Source: a bacterium D16-50 (GTDB lineage: Bacteria > Bacillota > Clostridia > Lachnospirales > Lachnospiraceae). Taken from it: 64,000 nt of DNA. The stretch lies in assembly GCA_003612485.1 (NCBI GenBank), contig RAZA01000015.1, positions 1-64,000 on the forward strand, written 5' to 3'. Position 1 is the stretch's first letter. The number at the start of each line of letters is the position of its first letter. A program made the position numbers and the translations under genes. The notes below the pieces were generated by a model. The model did not search any database. It worked only from the letters and a program-made list of their open reading frames with translations, and was not told the origin of the DNA. Of this stretch, positions 56,256 through 64,000 are shown in pieces.

Positions 56256-58367
56256 TTATTCCGCAGCCAGCACCACCACGGAACGGGGAGGGATCCTGAT
56301 CTTGGCGCCGAAGGTAAACTCTGTCTCCGCCCCTATGTCCTTGCCGTCCTTGTACTCCACAAAGGTATTCACGCACACCTTCCACCCCATGCCCTCAGGC
56401 AGGCCCGGAAGCTGCATGTCCAACGGCTTCCAATATGCGTTCATACCGTAAAAAACAATATCATCCTTGGTGTCTTCCGCGTTTCTGCCCGCATACATGA
56501 CACCGATGAGTCGTGTATTGTAATCCGTGCTGCCGTTCCATGGATACCCGTTGTGTATGCTGATCTTGGGATATCCGCAGGATGCACTCTTCATGCTTTT
56601 CCGGATGACGCCATGCTCCTTCCGGAACTTTATCATATAGCGGAAAAACTGATATATCTCCTGATACTCCTCCAGTCTGGTCCAGTCCAGCCAGGAGATC
56701 TTGTTGTCCTGACAGTACGCATTGTTGTTTCCGAACTGCGTGTTGCAGAATTCGTCCCCGGCATAGAACATGGCCGGCCCTCTGCTGCACATGAGGGTGG
56801 CAAACGCGTTCTTCACCATGCGGCGGCGAAGCGCCTCTATCTCAGGGTCGTCCGTCTCCCCCTCCACCCCGCAGTTCCAGCTGTGGCCGTTGTTGTCCCC
56901 GTCGGTATTGTTCCAGCCATTGCCCTCGTTGTGCTTCACATTATACGAGTACAGATCATAGAGCGTGAACCCGTCATGGCAGGTGATGAAATTCACGGAA
57001 GCGCTCTCCCCCCGCACTGCCGGGTCATACATGTCTCGGGAACCGGTGATTCTGCTCAGCGCCGTTGCCGCCATGCCCTCGTCCCCCTTCAGGAAACGGC
57101 GCATGTCGTCCCGATATCTCCCGTTCCACTCCGACCATCTGCTGTAGGCGGGAAATCTCCCCACCTGATACAGCCCTGCGGCGTCCCAGGCCTCTGCGAT
57201 CAGCTTCACCTTCCCCAGAATGCAGTCATAGGCGATGGCCTCCAGAATCGGCGGTTCCGCCATAGGCTCGCCGTTTTTGTCTCTGGCCAAAATCGAGGCA
57301 AGATCAAAGCGGAAGCCGTCCACCCTATATTCCGTGACCCAATAGCGGAGACAGTCGATGATGAACCTCCGGGTCATGGGATGGTTGCCGTTCAGGGCGT
57401 TGCCGCAGCCGCTGAAGTTATAATAATGCCCGTCAGGCGTCAGGATATAGTAGACATTATTGTCTATCCCCTTGAAGGAGAAGCAGGGCCCCGTGTCGTC
57501 CCCCTCTGCCGTGTGGTTGAACACCACATCCAGAATTACCTCGATCCCATTTTCTTTCAGCTCATAGATCAGCTGCTTCAGCTCGTCCCCCTCATGATTA
57601 TGCTCCACCACGGAGGAATAGCTGGTATTGGGCGCAAAGAAGCAGACCGTGTTATAGCCCCAGTAGTTGTAGAGCTGCACATCGTTCACCACTCTGGCGC
57701 TCTCCATCTCGTCGAACTCGAATATGGGCATCAGCTCCACGGCATTGACCCCCAGATCCTTCAGATAAGGAATCTTCTGGCGCAGGCCCTCATAGGTTCC
57801 CTTGGCGTCGACTCCTGAGGATTCGTCCTTGGTGAACCCTCGCACATGCATCTCATAGATCACCAGATCCTCAAGGGGAGTCTCCAGCTGCTTCATCTTG
57901 CCCCAATCGAAGTTATTCTCTACGACTCTGGCATGGTATACAAAGTCTCCTCCCCCCTCAGGTCTCTCCCCCCACTGCCTCTGTCCGGTCACGGCTCTGG
58001 CGTAGGGATCCAGCAAAACATTTTCTTTGTCGAAGAGCAGGCCTTTCTCCTTGTCGTAGGGCCCGTCCATCTGAAAAGCGTATTCAAATTCCTCGATCTT
58101 CAAGCCATATACCAGCATGGAATAAGTGTTTCCGATATGGTAGTTCTCCGGAAACTTCAGTCTGGCGTAAGGCTCCTTCTCCTGAGGGTGAAACAGCAGC
58201 AATGTACAGCTGGTGGCACCGATGGAATGTATGGTGAAGCTGACTCCGTTGTAAGCCGCCGTAGCGCCATCCCTGCTGTAAAACCCCGGACGAACCTGAA
58301 AACCGTCAATGATATCCAGAGGCTGCAATTTCTCTCCTCGCTGCGGCCTATGCTGTGTGTGGTCCAT
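56256..58367 (-). CDS. glgX: Glycogen debranching enzyme (GlgX/isoamylase type, GH13), 703 aa
   Basis: Cleaves alpha-1,6 branches of limit glycogen. N-terminal CBM48-like domain (FQVRPGFYSRDGATAAYNGV, FTIHSIGATSCTLLLF). The GH13 barrel carries VELMPIFEFDE, DVVFNHTAEG, the nucleophile-bearing YRVDGFRFDLAS, acid LIAEAWDAAG, and FITCHDGFTLYDL. The C-terminus has the beta domain (IRIPPRSVVVLAA). The ATG at 58367 has GGGAGG upstream and gives the usual length; the longer frame back to 58493 lacks a site. A good promoter stands at 58594-58622. Confidence 0.95.
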   Translation of the reverse strand: MDHTQHRPQRGEKLQPLDIIDGFQVRPGFYSRDGATAAYNGVSFTIHSIGATSCTLLLFHPQEKEPYARLKFPENYHIGNTYSMLVYGLKIEEFEYAFQMDGPYDKEKGLLFDKENVLLDPYARAVTGQRQWGERPEGGGDFVYHARVVENNFDWGKMKQLETPLEDLVIYEMHVRGFTKDESSGVDAKGTYEGLRQKIPYLKDLGVNAVELMPIFEFDEMESARVVNDVQLYNYWGYNTVCFFAPNTSYSSVVEHNHEGDELKQLIYELKENGIEVILDVVFNHTAEGDDTGPCFSFKGIDNNVYYILTPDGHYYNFSGCGNALNGNHPMTRRFIIDCLRYWVTEYRVDGFRFDLASILARDKNGEPMAEPPILEAIAYDCILGKVKLIAEAWDAAGLYQVGRFPAYSRWSEWNGRYRDDMRRFLKGDEGMAATALSRITGSRDMYDPAVRGESASVNFITCHDGFTLYDLYSYNVKHNEGNGWNNTDGDNNGHSWNCGVEGETDDPEIEALRRRMVKNAFATLMCSRGPAMFYAGDEFCNTQFGNNNAYCQDNKISWLDWTRLEEYQEIYQFFRYMIKFRKEHGVIRKSMKSASCGYPKISIHNGYPWNGSTDYNTRLIGVMYAGRNAEDTKDDIVFYGMNAYWKPLDMQLPGLPEGMGWKVCVNTFVEYKDGKDIGAETEFTFGAKIRIPPRSVVVLAAE

Positions 58368-58593
58368 CTCGCATCCTCCCTGCATATTCTTCCTATCTTC
58401 TGAGTCCCCGGACTGCATCCCTCCCTTGCCCATGTTTCTTTCCCATATTCTGGCAGATCTGATCCTATCCGACAAATCCTTGATTTTTCCCATGGAGGCG
58501 TCTCCCGTATCGTATTTTTTTCAGCCGGTTCATTCAGTTTTAGACACTGACAGGCCATGGTGCAAACATCCCCTCCATGACCTGCCGCAATTC

Positions 58594-58622
58594 ATTCTAT
58601 CATAGCCTCTTTGGTTCGTCAA
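58594..58622 (-). promoter_or_regulatory. Promoter TTGACG-17-TAGAAT of glgX
   Basis: The -35 (58617-58622) and -10 (58594-58599) are spaced by 17 on the minus strand. The expected start leaves a leader of about 215 bases before the glgX ATG. Confidence 0.65.
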
Positions 58623-58870
58623 TATTTCCCCTCCTGTCCCATTTCTTGGTGCAATACTCTGCAAAAGGGAAAACTTTGTAGAGAATGCACGTTATATCAC
58701 GCCAAAAATCAGCGCACTGCACAACATAACACAAATCAGAGACACCTCTCCCGGAGGAATTGCCAAAAGAACGCTTCAATGAAAGGCCAGAATCTATATG
58801 TCCCTACCGAATTCCTTTCCATCTCCCCTCTGTCCGGCGCCTTTACGAAACCATCCTTTTGGCCAAACGC

Positions 58871-58898
58871 AAAAACGGGGAAGGCTTGCGCCTGCCCC
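58871..58898 (-). terminator. Rho-independent terminator of the chemotaxis operon
   Basis: GGGGCAGGC and GCCTTCCCC pair around GCAA and are followed by GTTTTTG on the minus strand. It begins 15 bases after the hpt stop. Confidence 0.8.
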
Positions 58899-58913
58899 AT
58901 TTTCGGTATCTCC

Positions 58914-59267
58914 TTATGCCATATGCTTCTCGATGCATGCCATGATCTCGTTCTGCACCGGTATGATCCTTTCCAGAATCGGCCTTGCCTCCTCCGGCTT
59001 GCCGGTTCGCAGGAGGGTCAGAATCTCATTGTACGCTTCATACAGCGGGGTTATGGACAGATTGCCCGCCGTTCCTTTGATGGAATGAGCCTTTTCAATG
59101 GCTTCCGTACAGTCAGCGGCATCAAAATCCACCGGAACGTACTGGCTCTTCAGCGTCTTTACGAACAATCCCAACATCCTTTTGTACAGCCCCTCGTTAT
59201 TCATGAGGCGCTTCATTCCGTCGTCAATATCCACGCCCAACGCTCTCAGCTCTTCAAATAGCTCCAT
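58914..59267 (-). CDS. Stand-alone histidine phosphotransfer (Hpt) protein, 117 aa
   Basis: An all-helical Hpt domain with phosphorylatable His61 in EKAHSIKGTAGN, matching the AHxLKG consensus. It can carry phosphate from a kinase to a receiver. It is the last gene of the chemotaxis operon, 48 bases from mcp. CheA has its own Hpt domain, so a second one suggests a branched relay, perhaps to the CheY-like protein or another regulator. Confidence 0.88.
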   Translation of the reverse strand: MELFEELRALGVDIDDGMKRLMNNEGLYKRMLGLFVKTLKSQYVPVDFDAADCTEAIEKAHSIKGTAGNLSITPLYEAYNEILTLLRTGKPEEARPILERIIPVQNEIMACIEKHMA

Positions 59268-59315
59268 AAAGCACCTCTCTCTCTCCGATCTGCCGTTTCA
59301 GGCAGATCAGGCCCA

Positions 59316-60683
59316 TCAATATTTTCCAAAGCCGTCTCCCAGAGAGATCACCTGCTCGTTGGCGCTGGAAGAGGAAGAAAAGCCGGAAGAACTTCTCACC
59401 GCTGTCTGGCTGCTGTTGCCCAGATTGTAGATGGAAAGCATCTCCCTCATCCTGGAAGCCTGATTGGACAGCTCCTCGCTGGCCGCCGCACACTCCTCGC
59501 TGGTAGCGGAATTTGTCTGCACCACCTGAGAGACCTGAGAGATGGCCTGCTCGATCTGTGCCACTGCCGTAGCCTGATAGTTGGAGGACTCTGCGATACC
59601 ATTGATGATGTGCTCGCTCTCCTGAACCACCTTGGAGATCTCCTCCATGGCCTTGGCCGTCTCGCCCGCGATCTTGGAGCCTGCGTTGACCTTTCCGATG
59701 GAGTCCTCGATAAGCTCCGCGGTCTCCTCCGCAGCCTCCTGACTCTTCGCCGCAAGGCTTCTCACTTCTTCTGCCACCACTGCAAATCCTCTTCCCGCAT
59801 CGCCGGCCCTTGCGGCTTCCACGGCGGCGTTCAGCGCCAGAATATTGGTCTGGAAGGCAATGTCCTGAATGGTCTGAATGATCTTGGAAATGCTCTCGGA
59901 GGAAGCATTGATGTCGTTCATGGCGGACACCATGTTCTGCATCTGCACATTCCCCTTGTTTACATCGCTGATGGCACGTACCACCAGCCCTGCGGCAGAA
60001 TTGGCCTGCTCCGCGTTCTGTCTGGTCTTCTCGGCAATCTCGTCGATGGAGGCCGTGATCTCTTCAATGGCGCTGGCCTGCTCTGTGGAACCCTGCGCCA
60101 GAGCCTGACTTGCGCTGGCCACCTGAGAGGAGCTGATCGTCACTTGGGAGCCTGCGTCACTGATGCTGGTGAGAGCGTTCAGATTGTCCTCCACCAGCTT
60201 TTTCAGGGAATGACCCAGCACATCCGCGTCGGACTTGGGATTCACTGTCACGGTCAGGTTGCCGCTGGCCACTTCCTCAGCGATCTTGGCCTGGCTCTTG
60301 ATATTGTCTATCACCTTGGTGTATTCATCCACAAGGTCACCGAACTCGTCATTGTTGTATTTCTCCATGTGGATATCCACACGGCCTACTGCGATATCCT
60401 TAGCCGCAGAGGAAAGCTGGGCAACGGACTTCTCGACGATCCTAATCAGGGCCAGAGCCACCACCACAGTCACCATCACGGACACCACTGCGAGAACCGC
60501 TGTAAAAATGGCGCAGTTGCGGACATAAATCTCCTGCTGGGCAGGATCCGTGATGCCCGTGGCAGCCTTTGTGGTTAAGTCCCCGAAAATGATGTTGATA
60601 AGCGTCAGCACAATGGGAATGGCAAACCCGATTATCATCTTTGTCTTCATCTTCATGTTTTTCATTCTTCCATTACCTCTCAT
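59316..60683 (-). CDS. Methyl-accepting chemotaxis protein with minimal sensor region, 455 aa
   Basis: Two membrane spans ([20 protein letters not shown] and [20 protein letters not shown]) are separated by about 20 outside residues, too short for a ligand domain. A HAMP domain follows ([20 protein letters not shown]), then a signalling domain with the hairpin tip [20 protein letters not shown] and [15 protein letters not shown]. It probably senses cytoplasmic or membrane state, or a partner protein. The ATG overlaps the CheW stop by 4 bases. The tail lacks a CheR-binding pentapeptide. Confidence 0.93.
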   Translation of the reverse strand: MRGNGRMKNMKMKTKMIIGFAIPIVLTLINIIFGDLTTKAATGITDPAQQEIYVRNCAIFTAVLAVVSVMVTVVVALALIRIVEKSVAQLSSAAKDIAVGRVDIHMEKYNNDEFGDLVDEYTKVIDNIKSQAKIAEEVASGNLTVTVNPKSDADVLGHSLKKLVEDNLNALTSISDAGSQVTISSSQVASASQALAQGSTEQASAIEEITASIDEIAEKTRQNAEQANSAAGLVVRAISDVNKGNVQMQNMVSAMNDINASSESISKIIQTIQDIAFQTNILALNAAVEAARAGDAGRGFAVVAEEVRSLAAKSQEAAEETAELIEDSIGKVNAGSKIAGETAKAMEEISKVVQESEHIINGIAESSNYQATAVAQIEQAISQVSQVVQTNSATSEECAAASEELSNQASRMREMLSIYNLGNSSQTAVRSSSGFSSSSSANEQVISLGDGFGKY

Positions 60684-61198
60684 TCTTCCTCATTCATTCT
60701 TTCCTGCTCGCTGTCCCCCGGCTCCTCGTCATATAGGAGTTTTTCCGGATCCAGCAGAAGCTTCACCGTGTTCCCTACCTTGCCGATGCCGTAGACATAC
60801 TTGTTATGGCCCTTGTCGCCTCTGCCGATACTGGGAGGGGGCAGAATATTGCCCTCCTTGATCTCGACCACCTCAGCGATCTGCTCCACCACCAGCCCAA
60901 CTGTAGTGGACTTCACATTGATCACGAGAATGCAAGTCTTGTCATTGTACTCGCAGGGCCCCTGCTTGAACCGCAGACTCACGTCCACCACGGGGATGAT
61001 GCGTCCCCGCAGGTTGATCAGCCCCTTGATGTAATCCTCTGTGTCCGGGATCATGGTAACCGCCTGATACTGGATAATCTGCTGTACATACTGGATTCCC
61101 AGCCCGAAATACTCATGGCCGGACTTGAATGTCATGTACTTGCCCTTCTGCGTATCCGATTCGTCGGTCCGCACAATCATGTCGTCTATCTCGCTCAT
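60680..61198 (-). CDS. cheW: Chemotaxis coupling protein CheW, 172 aa
   Basis: Links CheA to the receptor. The core is [49 protein letters not shown] and [14 protein letters not shown], all CheW-family strands, and the last part [15 protein letters not shown]. The C-terminus is acidic. It sits between cheA and mcp. Confidence 0.95.
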   Translation of the reverse strand: MSEIDDMIVRTDESDTQKGKYMTFKSGHEYFGLGIQYVQQIIQYQAVTMIPDTEDYIKGLINLRGRIIPVVDVSLRFKQGPCEYNDKTCILVINVKSTTVGLVVEQIAEVVEIKEGNILPPPSIGRGDKGHNKYVYGIGKVGNTVKLLLDPEKLLYDEEPGDSEQERMNEEE

Positions 61199-61290
61199 GT
61201 ATCTACCGTTCCTTTCTGTAATCTCATTCCTTTTGCTCCACTACCTCCTTCACAGCCTCATTTTGCGAAAGTGGCTGCCGGTAACCGCCC

Positions 61291-63444
61291 TTATTCCACC
61301 AGCCCGGGAGCGTCCAGAATCAGGGCGATGCTGCCGTCGCCAAGCTGTGTACATCCGGAAAGTCCCTTGACCTTCTTGATATAAGAGGGAATCGGTTTTA
61401 CCACGATCTCCTGCTCTCCTACCAGCCTATCCACCAGAAGGCAGATCTTTCTGTCCTCTACCTCAAGTATCAACATGACTCCGTCTTCAACAGACTCCTG
61501 ATAATCCGACAGGCCATACCAGCTGCCCAGCCGGATCACCGGATAGCACTCGCCCCTTATCATGACATACTCATCGCCATTGGGTTCATTTATCATCATA
61601 TCCTGCTTGATGCGGATAAACTGCTTGATCACGCCGGTCTCCATCACGAACGAAGACCCGCCCGTCTCCATCACGATACCGTCGATAATGGCAAGGGTCA
61701 AAGGAATCTTCAGACTCATGGTGCTGCCGAAGCCGGGAGTGCTCTCGATCTCCAGCGTTCCCCCGATGGCCTGAATGTTCTGAACCACCACGTCCATGCC
61801 GACGCCGCGGCCGGAGTATTCCGTAACCTGCTCATTGGTGGAGAAGCCGGGCAGAGTGATGAACTGATACACTTCCTTGTCCGTATAGGCTCCGTCGGGC
61901 TTATTGTCCTCCAGCAGCCCCTGCTTTCTCGCCTTTGCCATGATCTTATCCCTGTCAAGGCCCTTTCCGTTGTCCTCCACGCTGATCCAGACCTTGCCGG
62001 CCTCCGTCCTTGCGGACAAGGTGACCTTGCCCTTCTCCGACTTGCCGCTCTCCCTGCGCTCCTCATTGGTCTCGATGCCGTGGTCCACGGCATTTCTCAC
62101 CAGATGCATCAGGGGGTCGGATATATGTTCAATAATATTCTTGTCAACTTCCGTGGACTCTCCCACCATCACGAACTCGATGTCCTTGCCCAGCTTTCTG
62201 GAGACGTCGAAAACGATGCGGTTCATCTTCTGGAAGGTATTGGTCAGGGGCACCATCCGCATGGACATAATGACGTTCTGCAGATCCGTGGAAATAGAAG
62301 CCAGCTGTGCCGCCGCCTTGTTGAAATTGTCCAAATTCAGTCCGGGCACCTTCAGGTCGGAACTCTGAAGCACCACGGACTCGGAGATCACCAGCTCTCC
62401 GATGAGATCCATCAGCTGGTCCATCTTTGCCACGTTGACGCTGATAAAGGAGGCCTTCTCCACCTTGGGCTTATCCTTGGCCAGCTTCTTCTGCTTGCCG
62501 GGCTCCTTGGACTGGATGACGAAGTCGCCGGGAACAATCTTGGGCTTTTCCGCCTCCTTGGGCTTCCCTTCCTCTCCCTTGGCCTCCTCCTTTGCCTCGA
62601 TCTCCTCCACGCTGGATTCCAGATCGATGACCTTCAGCGGCTGGTCGTCACCGAAGTCGAAGCCCAGAAGGAACTGGTCCGCATTGCACTCGAATACGTC
62701 CACCTTCTCGATATCGTAGCCCACGCCGATGAGTTCCCGCACATCCTCCTCGTTGCACTGGGCCTGCAGCAGAATGCGGAAACCCTCCTTAAGTATGATC
62801 TCGCCGCTCTTCTCGTCCGAGAGGATGTCCTCAGGAGAATACAGAATGTCCTCCGCGATCTCCTTCAGAGCGTACACGATTTTGTACGCGTGAACGTTGG
62901 ACATTTCCGTTCCCGGAAAGAAATGTACGAATATCTTGTAAAAACGGCTGGCGCTGCTGGCCATGGGAGCGATATAGAAATGCTTCGGCTCCTCGTGTAC
63001 CGGCTCCGGCATCGCTTCACCGCCGGCCGCCCCTCCGTTTTTGATCATATCCAGAAATTTATCCAGATTCTTGATCAGATCGCTGGCGTCCCCGTCCGGC
63101 GTCTCGCCGCCGCGGATCTTTTCCATCTCGTTGGAGATAAAATCCTCCACCTCCAGCACATGTTCCACCAGCTCCACATGGGGAACATGCTCGGGATGGG
63201 ATTCTCTCAGATAAAAGAACACATCCTCCAGCTTGTGGGACACAGCCGTTATATTGTCAAACATCATGATGCCGGAAGACCCCTTGATGGTATGCATGGT
63301 CCGGAAGATCTCGTTGATGCTGTCCTCGTCAAAGCTGTCCGCATCCTTCTGTTCAAGAACCGTCTCCTGTAGCTGCTCCAGCAGCTGACCGTTCTCGAAG
63401 AGATACATGTCGAGCATGCTGTCAGTATTAAAATCGTCAGCCAT
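61291..63444 (-). CDS. cheA: Chemotaxis histidine kinase CheA, 717 aa
   Basis: P1 Hpt with His51 (FRTMHTIKGSSG), a P2-like region at about 160-280 with two related ferredoxin-like repeats, a P3 dimerisation helix pair (SVNVAKMDQLMDLIGELVIS), the P4 kinase with NAVDHGIETNEERR (N box), EDNGKGLD (G1) and GRGVGMDVV (G2), and a C-terminal CheW-like P5 (VMIRGECYPVIRLGSWYGLS). It phosphorylates the CheY-like protein. Length is normal. It is followed by cheW with a 92-base gap. Confidence 0.96.
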   Translation of the reverse strand: MADDFNTDSMLDMYLFENGQLLEQLQETVLEQKDADSFDEDSINEIFRTMHTIKGSSGIMMFDNITAVSHKLEDVFFYLRESHPEHVPHVELVEHVLEVEDFISNEMEKIRGGETPDGDASDLIKNLDKFLDMIKNGGAAGGEAMPEPVHEEPKHFYIAPMASSASRFYKIFVHFFPGTEMSNVHAYKIVYALKEIAEDILYSPEDILSDEKSGEIILKEGFRILLQAQCNEEDVRELIGVGYDIEKVDVFECNADQFLLGFDFGDDQPLKVIDLESSVEEIEAKEEAKGEEGKPKEAEKPKIVPGDFVIQSKEPGKQKKLAKDKPKVEKASFISVNVAKMDQLMDLIGELVISESVVLQSSDLKVPGLNLDNFNKAAAQLASISTDLQNVIMSMRMVPLTNTFQKMNRIVFDVSRKLGKDIEFVMVGESTEVDKNIIEHISDPLMHLVRNAVDHGIETNEERRESGKSEKGKVTLSARTEAGKVWISVEDNGKGLDRDKIMAKARKQGLLEDNKPDGAYTDKEVYQFITLPGFSTNEQVTEYSGRGVGMDVVVQNIQAIGGTLEIESTPGFGSTMSLKIPLTLAIIDGIVMETGGSSFVMETGVIKQFIRIKQDMMINEPNGDEYVMIRGECYPVIRLGSWYGLSDYQESVEDGVMLILEVEDRKICLLVDRLVGEQEIVVKPIPSYIKKVKGLSGCTQLGDGSIALILDAPGLVE

Positions 63445-63480
63445 AACCTTCTCCTTTCTACGTAAGCGCTTTCTCTTTCA

Positions 63481-63873
63481 TTAAATCAGGTTCAGCTTCT
63501 TCAGCGCCTGCTCGAACCTATCCTGATCGATGGGCTTGCCGGAATAGATGGTGCAGCCCAGCTCGAACGCCATCTTCACGTTCGCCTCATCGTTCAGGGC
63601 AGTGGTCATGATGACCTTCACCGCCTTTTCCTGCGGGATGTTCTTCTGCTTCTCCAGATTGCGGATGCCCATGAGCGCCTGATACCCGTCCATAACCGGC
63701 ATCATGATGTCCAGACATATCAGATCATAGGGATCTTCGTCCTCCAAAGCCATCATGAAGGCATCTACCGCCTCCATACCGTCCACAGTGACATCGCATT
63801 CGCCATACTTCGATAGAAAATTCAACATAAACTTCCTTGTCGCAAAGTCATCCTCCGCCAATAGAATCTTCAT
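63481..63873 (-). CDS. CheY-like response regulator, 130 aa
   Basis: A single receiver domain: acidic Asp8/Asp9 (LLAEDDF), phosphoacceptor Asp55 (LICLDIMMP), Thr90/Thr91 and Lys113 (SGKPID). It has no output domain. It lies between cheB and cheA, 12 bases after the former. It would act at a flagellar switch or as a phosphate sink. The conserved Tyr before the Lys (IYSGKP) is present. Confidence 0.92.
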   Translation of the reverse strand: MKILLAEDDFATRKFMLNFLSKYGECDVTVDGMEAVDAFMMALEDEDPYDLICLDIMMPVMDGYQALMGIRNLEKQKNIPQEKAVKVIMTTALNDEANVKMAFELGCTIYSGKPIDQDRFEQALKKLNLI

Positions 63874-63885
63874 GTTCTCTCTCCT

Positions 63886-64000
63886 TTACATTTTATTTAA
63901 TAATGCATATGTTCTCCCAGCGATATCGGATAGTTTCTCCTGATATTCAACCGCTCCCAGATCATAAGCAACCTTGGGCATTCCATAAACGACGCAGGTA
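63886..64000 (-). CDS. cheB: 3' end of cheB (chemotaxis methylesterase), partial
   Basis: The minus-strand frame enters from base 64000 and reads CVVYGMPKVAYDLGAVEYQE, then KLSDIAGRTYALLNKM and TAA. VVYGMP-x-A-x-x-x-GAV is the usual end of CheB, which demethylates receptors. Only the last 38 codons are in the window, so the Asp and catalytic residues cannot be checked. Confidence 0.85.
   Translation of the reverse strand, partial: TCVVYGMPKVAYDLGAVEYQEKLSDIAGRTYALLNKM

Larger units (their letters stand above)
58368..58913. other. Intergenic region between glgX and hpt
   Basis: 546 bases without a convincing gene. It holds the glgX promoter (58594-58622) and the hpt-operon terminator (58871-58898). 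The rest, 58623-58870, shows no other signal; ORFs there are short and lack ribosome sites. The long glgX leader (58368-58580) also shows nothing I can name. Confidence 0.6.

Noticed and set aside
56175..57818. 547-codon open frame on the plus strand
   Set aside because: It is antisense to glgX, whose catalytic motifs are complete; the frame arises from codon bias, has no ribosome site and reads as low-complexity His/Arg/Leu text.
62080..63372. 430-codon open frame on the plus strand
   Set aside because: It is antisense to the P1-P4 part of cheA and has no family features; a composition shadow. The same holds for the long frames opposite the DUF5107 gene (50275-51159), the S8 gene (54820-55920) and mcp (59610-60578).
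1..64000. CRISPR array or rRNA genes
   Set aside because: No regularly spaced identical repeats of 20-40 bases and no rRNA-like sequence were seen; the only regular repeats are the 11-bp iterons.

Overview
The window holds most of a temperate, contractile-tailed prophage (about 115 to 44,500) followed by ordinary chromosome (about 44,750 to 64,000). The host looks like a Clostridia, most likely Lachnospiraceae: moderate GC, strong AGGAGG ribosome sites, a PdaA spore-cortex deacetylase, a Csp-like subtilisin, a DUF5107/TPR sugar protein with an AraC regulator, GlgX, and a PDDEXK_9 (DUF1703) AAA protein. No rRNA, tRNA or CRISPR was found, so the taxonomic call is inference from gene families only.

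Prophage, read from its integrase end. On the plus strand, 39,462-44,251 carries the lysogeny module: repressor, an AT-rich SAP-domain protein, a promoter-driven pair (unknown 210-aa protein plus XRE-ImmA/IrrE metallopeptidase), and a tyrosine integrase. A perfect 42-bp palindrome lies at the repressor promoter. Everything else is on the minus strand. 39,253-35,202 holds Cro-like regulators, a decayed DUF5688 gene, small proteins, a candidate single-strand annealing protein and DUF3846. 35,205-29,513 holds a fused SbcD-SbcC (Mre11-Rad50) protein, a DnaD-type replisome organizer with an iteron array inside it (probable origin), and a methylase-like protein lacking its NPPF/Y motif. 29,523-17,201 holds PcfK, PcfJ, a Gp37/Gp68 protein, RecU, a phage sliding clamp (DnaN), an adenine methyltransferase, an ASCH protein, many small proteins and a late regulator. 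Several of these proteins carry clamp-binding-like motifs such as QLDLF.

The most unusual block is 17,001-12,433, between the late regulator and the terminase: a sodium:solute symporter and two PP-loop (PAPS-reductase-like) proteins, each paired with a ParB/Srx-fold protein. One pair resembles IbrA/IbrB. All genes overlap or abut except for one gap with a large hairpin. It looks like a cargo or DNA-modification/regulation operon of unknown function.

The virion genes follow PBSX/skin order: TerS, TerL, portal, MuF fused to an EndoU RNase toxin with a candidate immunity gene and terminator, XkdF-like protease/scaffold, capsid, head-tail connectors and tail sheath. The tail-tube gene stops after 31 codons where AT-rich foreign DNA begins, apparently the 5' end of another gene (possibly an IS transposase). 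The prophage is therefore probably interrupted, and the remaining tail, baseplate and lysis genes are not visible.

At the junction with the chromosome (44,248-44,579) sits a candidate type I toxin-antitoxin locus: a 34-residue membrane peptide facing a convergent promoter. Host genes follow, all on the minus strand except the AraC regulator: guaA, pdaA, a small NHLP-like protein, a DUF5107/TPR protein, the AAA/PDDEXK protein, an S8 protease, glgX, and a chemotaxis operon (cheB end, cheY, cheA, cheW, mcp, hpt).
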